A stretch of 64,000 nucleotides of DNA, taken from assembly GCA_905221605.1 (NCBI GenBank), contig CAJNDS010002546.1, forward strand, positions 820,684 to 884,683, written 5' to 3'. Both the position numbers and the translations under genes were made by a program. Origin of the DNA: Symbiodinium natans. Taxonomy: Eukaryota; Sar; Dinophyceae; Suessiales; Symbiodiniaceae. This document shows positions 11,201-22,536 of this stretch, piece by piece (the stretch's first letter is position 1; every line of letters starts with the position of its first letter). The notes under the pieces are model-generated. The model saw only the letters and a list, made by a program, of their open reading frames with translations. It had not been told where the DNA came from and made no database searches.

Positions 11201-13484
11201 TCAATGCATATGAACGGCACTCTGTGCTTGTGCTGCAGTAATGGATGCAAGATGGGGTCGCATTTCAAGCGTGCCTGTCATTTTACGTTTTGGCATCAGA
11301 TATCTGTGCTTCACGTCTCTGGGTGTCACTTTGCAAACTTTCAAGACTGTAGGTATAGCCCAAGAACAACATGTGTAACTGAAAGCAGAAGTTCAAGGGG
11401 TGTGCTCCATCAACTTCGGGGTGTCCCTTTTCAAGTGTTCCCATCATCGCTTTACAGGGTTTTGTTCGTGTCCGGCCCGTGCTTACTTGAAAGGAAGGGA
11501 GTACTGCAGCTCAGATCCTGACAGCAAAGAGCCCCATACCCAGGGAAGCTCTCCACGGCTCGATTCGCAATGCAAAACTGAACGGCATCTGGGCGTCTGG
11601 GGATGTCTCAACTTTTTGGGCCCATCTCGAATTCGCTCATTACCCCGATTTCTAGCTCACGAGTAAACCAGAAATAAACATCCTTGCTTCCCCGATGCAA
11701 GAAGAAGCACAAAAAGCACGGCAGGTCACCGGATTGTGGTTGACGCCAGGCACTCCAGGCACCACCACGGCCCCTGTCTCCAAGAGCTGATGCCTTTGTT
11801 CTCAAGTCTGATTCACGGGCCTTCTCGGATCTCTGGCCACCCCCCCAAAAAAGCGAAGAGTGGTGGGGCTGGGGGTGGGGTATTCGGGCAGTAGAACTTT
11901 TAAATTCCGTTGCCTTGACCGTTCAAAAATCTGCACAGAAGATCCACGAAACCCTGCAAGCCTGAGATTTCTCAGAAGGCAGCAGTCAAGGTGCCGGTGC
12001 GAGTGGAAAGAGGGCAAGCGGAATACGTGCGTGGTTCCCTGCGGAGACTAGTCGGAGGCCAAGGAGGATACGGGCGAAGGGATTGTCATTGGGGCTTCGC
12101 AAAGTTCAAGCTGCTACCATAGGGGATGTGTGCGTGTGTGTGTGACGATTCTGTGCGTGTGAGAGGAATCTCCGAGGCTTGTGTAGAACGTGATGAGAGC
12201 TTTCGGGGTTGTAGGGCGCAGGGGTCCAGTCTAAGAATACAATGTCTGAAGTGGCAAAGAAGCCTGGTCTACCCTGAGCCTGCAACCTTTCACCGGCAAA
12301 CAAAAATCATAAGCCACATGCATACATCCCATCCATGTTTCAACCCGCACCTTGGCAGAGGACACAGCAACAAATTGGCTGTCGTCGGAAATCGCGATGT
12401 TGCCTCTGTAGCCACTGGTGTCACTACAGTAACTAGGATGGCCCATACCCTCTGAAAAATTTCTCTAGATATGATCCTCTTAAACCCAATAAGGGAAAAT
12501 ATAAAATGCCCCAAGGGCCTACCGAGGTAAGGTAAAGTGAAACGCTTATGTTATGCCCAGGGCTGCCTTATAGGCTCTTGCCCTCAATGAAACGCAGGAT
12601 TCGGCAGTCGCACCTAACTCACGGCGTTACCCTTTTCCCCCAATGAACGCACCCGCCTGTGGATTCACAAAACACGCTTTGGCTGACTAAATCATGCCTG
12701 TCTCTAGGGAATCTGCATCTGCAGGAAATGGAAAACAATGAATAACAACAAACAAAAACCCAGTGAACGCAAGTATCAGCGACCGGCTTGCAGCTAGCTA
12801 CCCACGCCCGAAAAATCGTGTACCCAGCGCTGATCTTCTCGTAGCCCGCGTCCGGTCAACCACATCCGAAAATGGCGTAGCCTTTCGAAGCCTGCGGCTG
12901 CGGATATCAAGTTGATTTTCGAGCCTGTGGCTGGACGCGTGCACCCGAGAACCGCGTAAGCCACGCACCGAGCGTTGATCTTCGAAGCCCGAGCTGGGGT
13001 TACGGAGTTTCGGGCTTGGCCAGGGTAAAGCTCGAACTCAATATGACGCACGCGCGTAACCTCCGTGTATGGCGCGTTTCGTGGTGCAGTGCCAAGCGTG
13101 CCAAAAACCGCCAGTCAGTGGCCCAAACACCTAATGCTTGTTGGAGCAAGGGGATTCGTTCCCAAGTGTTCGTCTCGAGCCAGCACATTTGAGGATTCGG
13201 GGGGGGCTTGTAAGAGGCCCCAATCCGAAACGCTCTTTCTGAATCTAAGTGGTCTATATGGGCGAAGGTTCAGTATCCTGTTCAGTCCTTTCGGAAAAAT
13301 TTCTAACACCGCGGAACTGCAGCAACTTATGTTATGTTTTTCAGATGCATGTGAGTACGGTGCCACACCAGTGTGTGGCTTCAACGACACAGTGTGTCTA
13401 CCCCTGCATCCCCAACCCAGCAGAACCCGCCCCCTTCCGAGAGATCCATGGGCTAGGCCCAGGCGGTCGACGCGCACCGTTTGC
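5213..13484. other. Gene-poor stretch
   Basis: No gene could be supported. The stretch contains G homopolymers (around 6300 and 6605-6622), a short ATT-rich microsatellite near 8360-8395, a TG microsatellite near 12126-12142 and isolated CCCTAAA units. The longer ORFs (for example 9094-9474 minus and 5413-5922 minus) have no recognisable domain and competing ORFs on the other strand. Confidence 0.45.
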
Positions 13485-13606
13485 AAGTATATTATAGTAC
13501 ATTATATTATAGTATATTCTAATATATTTTTATTTATTATAATATTCGGCATATTATCGTATATTATAGCATATATTCTGGTATACTATAGTATATTATG
13601 GTATAT
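13485..13606. repeat. AT-rich TATAGTATAT-type repeat
   Basis: About 120 bases of almost pure A/T with recurring, self-complementary TATAGTATATTA-like steps sit abruptly in GC-rich flanks. The tract is open through its length in one plus frame only because of its composition; I do not treat that ORF as a gene. Confidence 0.8.
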
Positions 13607-14746
13607 CGTCTTGTCCAGTTCCCCTTTCGACCACAACCAAGCTTCTGATGACAGCAGGGGTGACACCGCGGGAGAGTGTGAAGACGTGCTGGAAGGTAAG
13701 GCTGCCCAACTGCGGCCCATCCTCACTTTGCAGGGCTTGGGGATACTTGGATCGCTGAAGCATTTCTGGGTTTCGTCACTTCTGCTGCATAGAGGCGTGT
13801 GAATGGAACCTTTTAGGCCAATAATCGGACATGGGGCTCCCTGGCCCTTCGCACTCCTCCCCTCCACAGCTTTCTCTCTTCTGAGCGACGACATGAATAC
13901 ATTCATCCCTTAACCCTAAACCGTAAACCCTAAACCCTCGGGGTGTCCTTCACCGAGTCCAGGGTAAAGGCATGCCCAGTTCCCAGCACTGCTCGGTGCA
14001 CCAGAATTCGATGCCCAAGCGTGGCGCAGGTCACCTCAAGCTCGAGCCCTGAACCCAGAAAACCACAACCCTTGGCCCTTGACAACCTGGAACTTAACCT
14101 TTTCTTGGATTGGTGAACTAGTTTTTGCCTTCGCTGACAAGAGCTAGGCGTTCCTTTGGAGACTGAAGGCCCAAGTTCGAGGGTGTGGGATTCGGGACTT
14201 CAGGACAAGGGCGAGGGCGGGTTTGCTTCAGGGATGTTCAGGCATGGCGTGCATTTACCTTAAAGCGACTGGAAGGTTTCAGGTCTTCTGGGGCCCCACT
14301 CTCCCTCATTACCACGACCTGTGCTGCATCCACATGGTAGGCTGCTCAGAAGCTCTTTCCTAAACTAAACTTCGGCCAGCGCCACCAGCTGTAGGCCGGA
14401 AGGGTCCCACACCATGGACTCAACAGCCTCAGCATGGTCCTCCCGGATTGAGTTTAAGGGGGAGGAGGGCTGTTGGTTGGGATGGGGATTGTCGTACTGT
14501 TCATAAAAAGGGGTAACATCCCAAGTAATAGGGTTAACGTGAAGAAGTGAAGTTGAACTCAGAGCCAGGAGTCTCATCCCCATAGTTGCTCCGAAAGATC
14601 CCTGGACACCAACTGCCCCAAGCCATAAGTCCAAACAAAGTCCCGAGAATACCTACTTTCACATGCCACACACACATATCAAAATAGAAATGAATGAATA
14701 AATCCATGAGTAAGTACATGAATATGAATATAAAAGAAATTCATAT
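13607..14746. other. Gene-poor stretch with a short telomere-like array
   Basis: Four degenerate CCCTAAA units lie at about 13908-13939. Otherwise no gene, RNA or transposon feature is seen. Confidence 0.5.
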
Positions 14747-14800
14747 CTAAATATATATCTATCTATCTATATAGGTACCATATATGCTACCCCCCCCCCA
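14747..14800. repeat. ATCT microsatellite, GGTACC and C-run: left bracket of the AT-rich island
   Basis: ATAT/ATCT repeats run into TAGGTACCATATATGCTA and then a run of about ten C. Read on the other strand this is a G-run, TAGC, a short AT tract and GGTACC, the same order found on the plus strand at 18764-18813. The two therefore bracket the island in inverted orientation. Confidence 0.7.
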
Positions 14801-14939
14801 TGCGCCCATGCTTCAGCATGGTTTCCAGAGAAAAACACTATGTTCCGCCATGCGCGGTGGCTTTTAAAGGGGCGAGGGACTCCCATAAAAACTCCAGCAG
14901 AAGTGACCTGAACAATTTGCTCGAGATTGTGGATTGCAT

Positions 14940-15960
14940 GCTATGAATTTAAATAGAAATCCTATGCATGTGAATAGCGTTCCTATCAAATTTAATGGGG
15001 TTCATAGGATTCATCTTGTTTTCATAGGAATCTTATTAAAATGAAAAGGAAACCTTTAACATGAATGAGAGTAAATTCTATGGGAACCCTATTCAAATGA
15101 CAGAACCCTATTTAAAATTGATAGGAATCATATTACATTTGTAGGAGCCTTCTTAAAATAATTAGGCAAACTATGAAAATTTGTTGGAAACTTATAAACA
15201 GAAAAATAGGAATCCTGCAATGAAATCCATATGAACCTTTTTAAAATTGATCGGACTGTATAAAAGTTAATAGGAAGCCTATTAACATGAATAGGAACCC
15301 GATCAGAGCCTTATTAACCCTATGAAACTTTATTGGCATCCTATGAAAATAAGTATGAATCTTTCATTGAATTCATAGGAATCCTATCAAATTGTTTTCG
15401 GAGAACAGCTTCTAGGAAGCCTATTAGAATGACCCTTAACAAATCAAAAAGAACGCGGTGGTAATTCATAGGAATCTTACTGAAAGGAGAAGGATTCTTA
15501 TTAAGATTAATAGGAACTAATAGGGCTCCTATGAACAAAATAAGATTCCTTTTAACAAGAATTAATAGAAATCCTACTAAATGAAGATGAGCCTAAACCA
15601 ATACGAATCCCTTTCAAACGAATTTGATCCCTATTAAAATAATACGAATCCCATTAACATGAATAAGGACCCTACAATTGATAGGAATCTTACTACATTA
15701 GTAGAAGCCTTATTAGAATAATTAGGAACCCTATGAAACTTGATTGGAATCCTATAAAATAAAACTAAATAAATAGGAATCCTCTATTGAAGTCGTAGGA
15801 ATCCTGCCAATACTTTTCGGAACCGATAACAGTTAATAGGAAGCCCATGCATAGGAACCCTGTCCAAATTGAAAAGAACCGGATATTCCTGTTAAAATGA
15901 GAAGGAATCTTACTAAAATGAATAGGAACCAATAGGACTCCTGTATGAAATTATGTGAAT
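14940..15960. repeat. Degenerate short-unit satellite (AGGAATCCTATTAAAATG-like)
   Basis: About a kilobase is made of loosely periodic units of roughly 25-35 bases built from AATAGGAATCCTATTAAAATGAA and its decay products. The core AGGAATCCT is an imperfect palindrome. The region is strongly AT-rich compared with the GC-rich surroundings and has no credible ORF. Confidence 0.8.
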
Positions 15961-16545
15961 CCGCTTAAAAGATTTGTTTGTTTTGGGACAGTATAGCGCT
16001 TTTTGCAGTCCCAGGCCTCCAAAGTGCTGTACTGTCCCAAAAAAACAAATCTCTTTAAGCGAAAACAAGCAAAAATGCTGTACTGTCCCAAAAAAACCAA
16101 AAACAAAAAAACAAAGTTTGGAGAGCTTGGGCTCCTCCAGGCCTGGAGGTCTCCAAACTTTTGTTTTTTTGGTTTTTTTTGGGACAGTACAGCATTTCTG
16201 CTCGTTTTGGCTTAAAAACATTGGTTTTTTTGGGACAGTACGGCCTTTTGCGGTCCCAGGCCTCCAAAGTGCTGTACTGTCCCAACAAAACAAATCTTAT
16301 TTAAGCAAAAAGTGAAAAAAATGCTGTACTGTCCCAAAAACAAACCAAAAAAAACAAAGTTTGGAGAGCTTGGGCTCCTCCAGGGCCTGGAGGTCTCCAA
16401 ACTTTGGGTTTTTGGTTTTTTGGGACAGTACAGCATTTTTGCTTGTTTTCGCTTACAAGGATTGGTTTTTTTGGGACAGTACAGCGTTTTTGCTCTTTTG
16501 GGCCTAAAACATTGGTACAGTAGAGCGCTTTCGTGCTCGCTGCCC
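15961..16545. repeat. Paired long inverted repeats with nine GGGACAGTACAGC boxes
   Basis: The box GGGACAGTA(C/T)(A/G)GC or its complement occurs nine times, at 15985+, 16026-, 16077-, 16181+, 16232+, 16271-, 16323-, 16422+ and 16473+. The minus-minus-plus-plus block repeats at a spacing of about 245 bases. Each block is a near-complete inverted repeat with arms of about 110 bases around a centre containing AGTTTGGAGAGC and GGTCTCCAAACT. Transcription of either strand would give long hairpins. Short peptides such as FGTVQHF in several frames are by-products. Confidence 0.85.
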
Positions 16546-16753
16546 TAGGAGGCTTCGAAATCCTAAGCCTCTAAACCCTACCATTGCACCTGAGAGGAAA
16601 AAGTGTGAAAAAGTGTGGGCATAGGGGCCCCCCCAGTGACCTACCCTTTTTCGCCTTGTCTCAAGTCACCCAGCTGCACTGCAAGCAAACTCGGTGTGCA
16701 ATATAGCGTATTTCCTAGGGCGTAGACTAAAATACAACTAAAATCGCATACAC

Positions 16754-17068
16754 GGGACAGTAGAAAAACCAAAAATACCAAAACCAAAAAAACCAAAAAA
16801 ACCAAAACCAAAAAAAACCAAAAAACCAAAACCAAAAAAAAACAAAAAAACCAAAACCAAAAAAAAACAAAAAACAAAACCAAAAAAAACCAAAAACACC
16901 AAAAAGACCAATTTTCCGGGACTCTCAGGAAATCCCTATGAGGCTTCTCCAAGAGTCCCGGAAAATTGTTTTTTTTGGTATTTTTGTTTTTTTTGGTTTT
17001 GGTTTTTTTGGTTTTCTTGGTTTTGGTATTTTTGGTTTTTTGGTTTTGGTATTTTGTCTTTTTGGTTC
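16754..17068. repeat. Giant CCAAAA / TTTTGG hairpin
   Basis: A left arm of CCAAAA/ACCAAAAA units (about 16764-16910) faces a right arm of TTTTGG units (about 16968-17066). The centre holds a perfect 16-bp stem, AATTTTCCGGGACTCT against its complement, around a loop of about 28 bases. GGGACAGTA, the box of the neighbouring inverted repeats, stands at the left edge (16754-16762). Long low-complexity reading frames across it are ignored. Confidence 0.85.
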
Positions 17069-17089
17069 GCCTTCACGGTCACGAGGCAA

Positions 17090-17796
17090 CAACTACGCAT
17101 TTTTAAGTGTGCTTATGCTAATTGTGCTTTTCAGAAATAGTATACAAGTGGTCTTTCTAATGCTTCAGAACTATTTGTTTCGTTATTATGTAAGTAGAGC
17201 CGCTAGTGTTTAGTGCATCTTTTGGTTGTACTCAAGTGTAGTGGACCTTATTCAGCCATTACTTGGTGCTCTGGTAGCTCAATTCGCATGGATAATATTT
17301 GCCTGGTAAATGCGATTAATTATCTAGAAGCAGCATTTGCAATACTTGTCTTAAGAAAAAGCATTAATTGCTTAGAATTGTTTGCTTAAAAAGTGACTCC
17401 TACTCGTCCAGGAATACCCCCAAACCCTATAATCCAAACTTTACCAGAGATTCTCCTGAAAAGCTTGCGCTTTTGGATGTTTTTATGTATTTGTGAATTT
17501 GCTTGTGTATGGCCTTCACTAAGTACTTTTCTAGGATTCTTGTGCATTTTTTAAGCCTGATTGTGCAAGTTGCGTTTTTCAAGCATAGTATATATGTGGT
17601 CTTTATTGAATACTTCAGACATCTTTGTTTCATCGTTATGTAAGTAGAACCGCTTCTATTTCCATTATTGTGCATTTTTAAGCTTGCTCATGCAAATTGT
17701 GCTTTTCAGACATAGTATATAAGTGGTCTTTAGTGAATACTTCAGCAATCTTTGTCTCATTGTTATGTAGGTAGAACCGTTTCCATTTCCGCAAGT
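17090..17796. repeat. Repeat family A, three copies of about 115-125 bp
   Basis: Copies at about 17093-17205, 17541-17665 and 17671-17795 share a TGCATTTTTAAG start, TTGTGCTTTTCA, ATAGTATA..AAGTGGTCTTT and end near TATGTAAGTAGAACCG. Copies 2 and 3 are adjacent and most alike. No coding potential is seen. Confidence 0.75.
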
Positions 17797-17799
17797 GTT

Positions 17800-18570
17800 T
17801 ATTTCGTATTTGGTTGAGTATGGTCCTTTAAATAGTATTCACTTGAGTCAAATTGGGCTATTTGCTTAAGAATTCCTCTAGTAGTTAAATTCGCATAGAA
17901 TGAATACTTCAAAAAAATTGTTTCATGAATATGTAAACATAAGGTGTTTCATTTGACTTTGCAGATAGTACTTCAATGATGCTTTGCCTGGTATAAACAC
18001 AACTGTTTCAATGCATTAGTTGCTCAACAAAGCACTATTTGCCCTTTAAACCACACTTTGCCATATTTTGGTTGAATATGGTGCTTCTTTCGTATTTTGG
18101 TTGAGTATGGTCCTTTAAATGGTATTCACTTGAGTCAAATTGGGCTATTTGCTTAATAATTACTCTAGTAGCTAAATTCGCATAAAATGAGTATTTCAAA
18201 AATAAAAACGATTCATGAGTATGTCAACATAAGGTATTTCAGTGGACTTTTCAGAGAGCATACTTTGCCTAGTACAAACACAATTGTATAAATACAGTAT
18301 TTGCACTTTAAACGCACACTTTGCGGTTGAGAATGGTGTTTATTTCGTATCTTGGTTGAGTATGCTCCTTTAAATAGTATTCACTTGAGTCAAATTGGGC
18401 TCTCTGCATAATAATTACTCTAGTAGCTAAATTCGCTAGAACCAAGAAAAATGTTCCACTATTTGATTAATACTTTGCGTCGTACAAACACAATTGTATA
18501 ATAAATTGGTTGCTCAACAAAACATTAATTGCCCTTGAAACGCACAATTTGCATAGAAAAACACTGATCT
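17800..18570. repeat. Repeat family B, three tandem copies of about 230-270 bp
   Basis: Copies start near 17805, 18085 and 18337 with TTTCGTATTTTGGTTGAGTA, followed by CCTTTAAATAGTATTCACTT and GAGTCAAATTGGGCT and ending in an AAACGCACA(C/A)TTTGC-like segment. A weaker fourth copy may lie near 17217-17330. The region is AT-rich and noncoding. Confidence 0.75.
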
Positions 18571-18763
18571 AAACATCTAGAAACGGCATTGTCCGCTTCA
18601 GATTCAAGATGTAGATTCTTCCAATGCTGGCTTATCGGGGTCTGTGAGGTGGGTGTCCCAGTAACTGTCCTTCATTACCCGGTGATTAACTACGCGACTT
18701 TTGGGCCTTCTTTGTTATGTTTTGTTAAAAAGGCCTAAAAAGGCCTAAAAAGGGTAGGTCGCT

Positions 18764-18848
18764 GGGGGGGGGGGGGTAGCATATATATATATATATATAT
18801 ATATATGGTACCCCCCCGGGGTACCATATCTATATATATATATATATA
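18764..18848. repeat. G-run, TAGC(AT)n and GGTACC palindrome: right bracket of the AT-rich island
   Basis: A run of 13 G leads into TAGC, about 26 bases of AT, then GGTACCCCCCCGGGGTACC, then another TA tract. The (AT)n-GGTACC...GGTACC-AT(A)n arrangement is a long palindrome likely to extrude or break. It mirrors the left bracket at 14747-14800. Confidence 0.75.
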
Positions 18849-18929
18849 GGTAAATGTGTCTATAGTTCTATACATGCATGCATGGCAGGTATACAAGCGG
18901 TGGCATGTACACAGACAGAGCAACAAACA

Positions 18930-19150
18930 TCACAGCCCAGAGGACCAACGTAACAGGTCACCCCGCAGGACTGGACGCAGAATGGTCTGGAGTCTCGCTG
19001 CCTCAAACTGGGAGATGACGGTCTGCGTCTCCACGTCGCGCACCTTACAGTTGGCATTTAGCACTGTCAGCACTTGTGGCGACTTGAGTTGGGAGTTGGT
19101 CCATCGGGATTCAGGGTGTCGTAGCTTCACAACATGCAATCGGAATATAT
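18930..19150 (-). CDS. Candidate 3' exon of an unidentified gene
   Basis: On the minus strand an open segment reads DIFRLHVVKLRH and VLTVLNANCKVRDVETQTVI and ends in a stop after LLRWSSGL. Its composition is protein-like rather than repeat-like. Directly upstream, (CT)n and CTCCTTATTTGCTCAG give a strong pyrimidine tract and acceptor. No domain is recognised and the upstream exon was not identified with confidence. Confidence 0.35.
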
Positions 19151-19180
19151 CACTGCACCTACTGAGCAAATAAGGAGATG

Positions 19181-19183
<3 letters not shown>

Positions 19184-19213
<30 letters not shown>

Positions 19214-19256
19214 GCGGGGTAGGGAGGGAGGGAGGGAGGGAGGGAGGGAGGGAGAG
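19184..19256. repeat. (GA)n and (GGGA)n microsatellites
   Basis: About 27 bases of GA dinucleotides are followed by GCGGCGGGGTA and then about ten GGGA units. On the minus strand these form the pyrimidine tract of the candidate exon at 18930-19150. Confidence 0.9.
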
Positions 19257-21495
19257 GAGCCAGGAGAGAGGAGGTGGCGATGATGGACAGTGGAGCAAGA
19301 AAGGGAGGGAGGGGGGAGCGAGAGAGCCGTTCCAGTAGACAGATTCTACATCTCAGCATCGTGGCCAGAGAGCCTATGCAAGCTCCACGGGTCGCGAATC
19401 CAAGTTTCCCTCTTCTAAGCTACAGCTACTACTGGAGCTGGGGTGCATACCTCGGCTGAGGTCTTCTGAGACAACTCAACCCCCCTCAAAAAAAAAAATA
19501 TATATAAGAAATAAAATAGCTGTTTCAGCCTGCGCACCGCGACGCTCCCACTCCGCAGGCTTGTCGACTGGGAGGCCACAGACTCAGGGGCCGTTGCCGG
19601 CGGCATGAGCACCTGGCCAGCCAAGAAAAGTAGTGCAGTGTTCGTGCGGCTGAATAGTCCGGGTTGAAGATTCGGGTCTCGCAGATTCGGCCAATTGCTT
19701 TGGTGAACAGGGCGTGGTTTCGCAGGTGCAGGGTCCGGCGTGCCAACAAACGCATCCGAACCCCTTAAATAATCTAACCCCCTCCCCCCCCCCCAGGACC
19801 CTGAATAAACTAAAACCCAAACAGTCCCCCACCCTGGAAAGGTCGAGGCTTCAGGCTCCTTCTCGAGAAAGCTTATGCCTTCCTGAAAACCGAAGGACTC
19901 AGCCCCATAAAAACAAGTCACGGCCCGAACACTTTTCATTATAGTGTACCCCCCAAACAAAAGGCCAAAATCCTGAATAGACATTTTCTTTTCGTAATAG
20001 CGTCCCCCTAGACTATTGCGGGTGCAACATTAAGCTCCTAGGGTCAAGAAGCCTTTGCTGCACTGTCCCTGGCCTGATCCAGAGTACGCTGGCCCACTTG
20101 GCCCAGATACTCCAAGCCGTCCTGACCATGCTCCATAAAACAGACGTAGTGGACGCTGTACTCATCTTCCTGATAACCTTACATCATGATACAGCTATAC
20201 AGAGGAATACAACAAGAAGAACAGACATTTGTATGCCTCTGTGCTCTTTCGGATGTTAGGAACGGGAGGGACTTCCGGCTATCTCCGAATACCTCGGATT
20301 CATGTAGCCTCACCCTGGTCTGGCCCCAGGGTTGCTGCTTAGAACATCCGAAGTCGGATCAACTCGGCCACTGTGTCGTCAACCCGTGCTGCTGGCACTT
20401 GGACCCCTTTTGCTAGGCCCCTCCAAGCTGCCAAAAACCGCCCTGGGATGCCTTCACCACCGCAGGAAGTCGTGGTTTCCCTGGCAGCCCTGCAACGTGG
20501 GAAGCTCAGGGTGCAGGTAGGGCTTGGCCGTAGCAAGAAACCGATGTGTATACGGCTAGCAACCCGAACGCAGTCGCCTTGGACGACTGCACTAGAATGA
20601 GGTGCACAGAAGAAACTTGAATTGCACAAACAAGAACCCTGAACAAAGATTCGGGCGGCGCTAGATTCCCGCAACTCTCGACTCATCAAGTCGATCTCTG
20701 CCACCACGACTCTGCACAGTCCCCTCGCGGCGAGCTAAACATGCTGCAAGACCGGCGGTTGAGTTTTGTACTCCGAAGCTCCCTTAAGAAGCATCCTGAT
20801 CCTTCAGAGGCCAGTTCGGCCACCAGAAGCAGCGCACTCAGAACAGGAACTGCCAAACAAGCTCATCGTGTCCAAAAAAGCCACAAGCAAATCTATTGGT
20901 CACAAGGCTTGTCTGACTTGGCAGCATGTGCCTGAGTTCCAAATAGTAAAGATTCAAACATGTGGGGGCGTTTGCGGTGGAGGCATCATATCCCTTCTTC
21001 TTGTCAGTACTTCTTGTCGAGACAAAGGACTACATGAGGCTATGAGGGACCTGGGGTGCTGCTAGCCGCGGCGGAGCGCGCAGTTCTCGCACCGAAGGAC
21101 GCCAAACACATCAGGATCATCCCTGCAGGACATGCCTCTCTTTTGGGAACATGTCATGCGTCAGGAACATGAATGTACCAGCATGATCTTGGAAGCACTG
21201 GCCGCCCCATGGCGGCTGTGTGCACCTAATTCACCTAATGATTAAATTTATTAAATGGCCACTGGCACGCCCGTCGGACGGCAGGTTGCACCAACAGAAC
21301 AATCAGGCGCACGAGCTGAGACATGAGAAAACCTCTACAATACCACAGCCTGGGAATGATCACGCGAACAGCTCGTGGCCAGAGAAAAAACATCTAAAAC
21401 ATCTCACTGTCAGGGAACAGAAACAAGGCATGCTGACAGGGACTGCTCTCAATCAAAAAGGCCATTCACGCGCAATCGGCGAGGCTTTTTTTGAA

Positions 21496-21990
21496 TCATG
21501 AAAGGCACTCTGTGTCATCTGCATTCAAGATCTTCTCGATGCGGAGACGCACCGCTTCGTGGCGGCCAGCCGTCAGCTGCCCCAGTCCAGAAGGCCCAGA
21601 AGCTTCGCCCCTTTCGCGGTCGTTGTTCGCCTTTGCAGCAGAGAGCTGTTGGACACCCCGTAGACCAATCTGGGACCCCTCAGCACAGCACTGTGCGGGG
21701 ATCTCGATGACCTCGTCTGCGATGGCGAAGTTGACGCGGGGATAACAGGAGGAGTACTCCAATGAGTCCAAATCGATTCTCTCCTGGTTGATAATGCAGA
21801 GTGCACGTTGCTTGCCGTGAGTGCCAAGGCGTTGATGCTTGCGAGGTGCAGCTGGAAACTTGCGTGGCGTCATGGGAACCTCCGGAGTGATCATAACTCT
21901 GAGTCTCAAGGATCTGATCAACGGAGGCGTCCCTGTCCACACAGCCAATGGCACTTTGGGGCTTAAAAAACTCCTAGCTGCAAGGGACAA
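21496..21990 (-). CDS. Candidate coding exon, 164 residues, unidentified
   Basis: An uninterrupted minus-strand ORF has mixed, globular-looking composition, for example CIINQERIDLDSLEYSS and FAIADEVIEIPAQCC, ending NADDTECLS and a stop. I recognise no domain. It may be the 3' end of a gene whose upstream exons lie to the right, before the retroelement. Competing ORFs on the plus strand and in the other minus frames are shorter and less protein-like. Confidence 0.35.
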   Translation of the reverse strand: MSLAARSFLSPKVPLAVWTGTPPLIRSLRLRVMITPEVPMTPRKFPAAPRKHQRLGTHGKQRALCIINQERIDLDSLEYSSCYPRVNFAIADEVIEIPAQCCAEGSQIGLRGVQQLSAAKANNDRERGEASGPSGLGQLTAGRHEAVRLRIEKILNADDTECLS

Positions 21991-22536
21991 AGTCCTTGAG
22001 CCCTTGAGCTGTGGCCAAAGGCATGTACAGCTCTGACGTCCGGCGTCTGAGATTCTCGGCGGGCTGATTTATCGTTCTTTCGCGACTCAATCCTGGGCAT
22101 GCGACAGCATAGTGTCCACATATCACTGCAACCCGATTCATGCGAGATGGTCAAATCCCCGCCTGGCTGGGGTGCCACATGGCTGCCACCTGCAGCAAGC
22201 AAGCCATGGAGGGTTTCGGTCTTGGGGCCTATTCCTTAACATTTCTCGCCCGAACAGTTGCGAGTTTCGCGGGGCCGGTGCACATGCAATATGACCGAAG
22301 CCGAAATCGTAAGCCTTCAACACAATCACAGTCCTTGCATATAATATGCAGGTTAAGGCTGCTGGCACACAGAAGGATGAAGTGAAGATTGAAGGCCTAT
22401 AGAAATGCAGGCAGGCTCGACTTTGCTATCAGCACCCAGGGTGGACTGAGGCGGTCCTGTACTCACCATCACATGCGGCGGCAGGTTGTAGGCTAGCCAG
22501 CCTCAATCACTAGATGGCCTATACCCTAAAACCCTA
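21991..22536. other. Gene-poor stretch ending in a telomere-like target site
   Basis: No gene is supported. The last bases (about 22522-22536, CCCTAAAACCCTA) are a short telomere-like tract into which the LTR element has inserted. Confidence 0.5.
22532..22536. other. Target-site duplication CCCTA, left copy
   Basis: CCCTA directly precedes the TG of the left LTR and is repeated directly after the right LTR (31231-31235). It belongs to a CCCTAAA tract split by the insertion. Confidence 0.85.

Larger units (their letters stand above)
18851..21495. other. Gene-poor stretch
   Basis: Apart from the candidate exon near 18930-19150, the stretch holds a GA microsatellite and a GGGA run (19184-19256) and a C homopolymer near 19785. 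ORFs such as 20339-20707 minus are unsupported. Confidence 0.4.

Noticed and set aside
13065-13802. 245-residue plus ORF
   Set aside because: Its middle is the AT-rich TATAGTATAT tract translated to Ile/Tyr/Phe runs; the ends are not protein-like.
15913-16952. ORFs of 70-126 residues with FGTVQHF and KKTKK or FWFF peptides
   Set aside because: They are translations of the inverted-repeat boxes and CCAAAA arms, recurring in both strands, with no independent coding signal.
14940-18570. CRISPR-like or bacterial repeat array
   Set aside because: Repeats are degenerate, without constant repeat and variable spacer structure, and the surroundings are eukaryotic.
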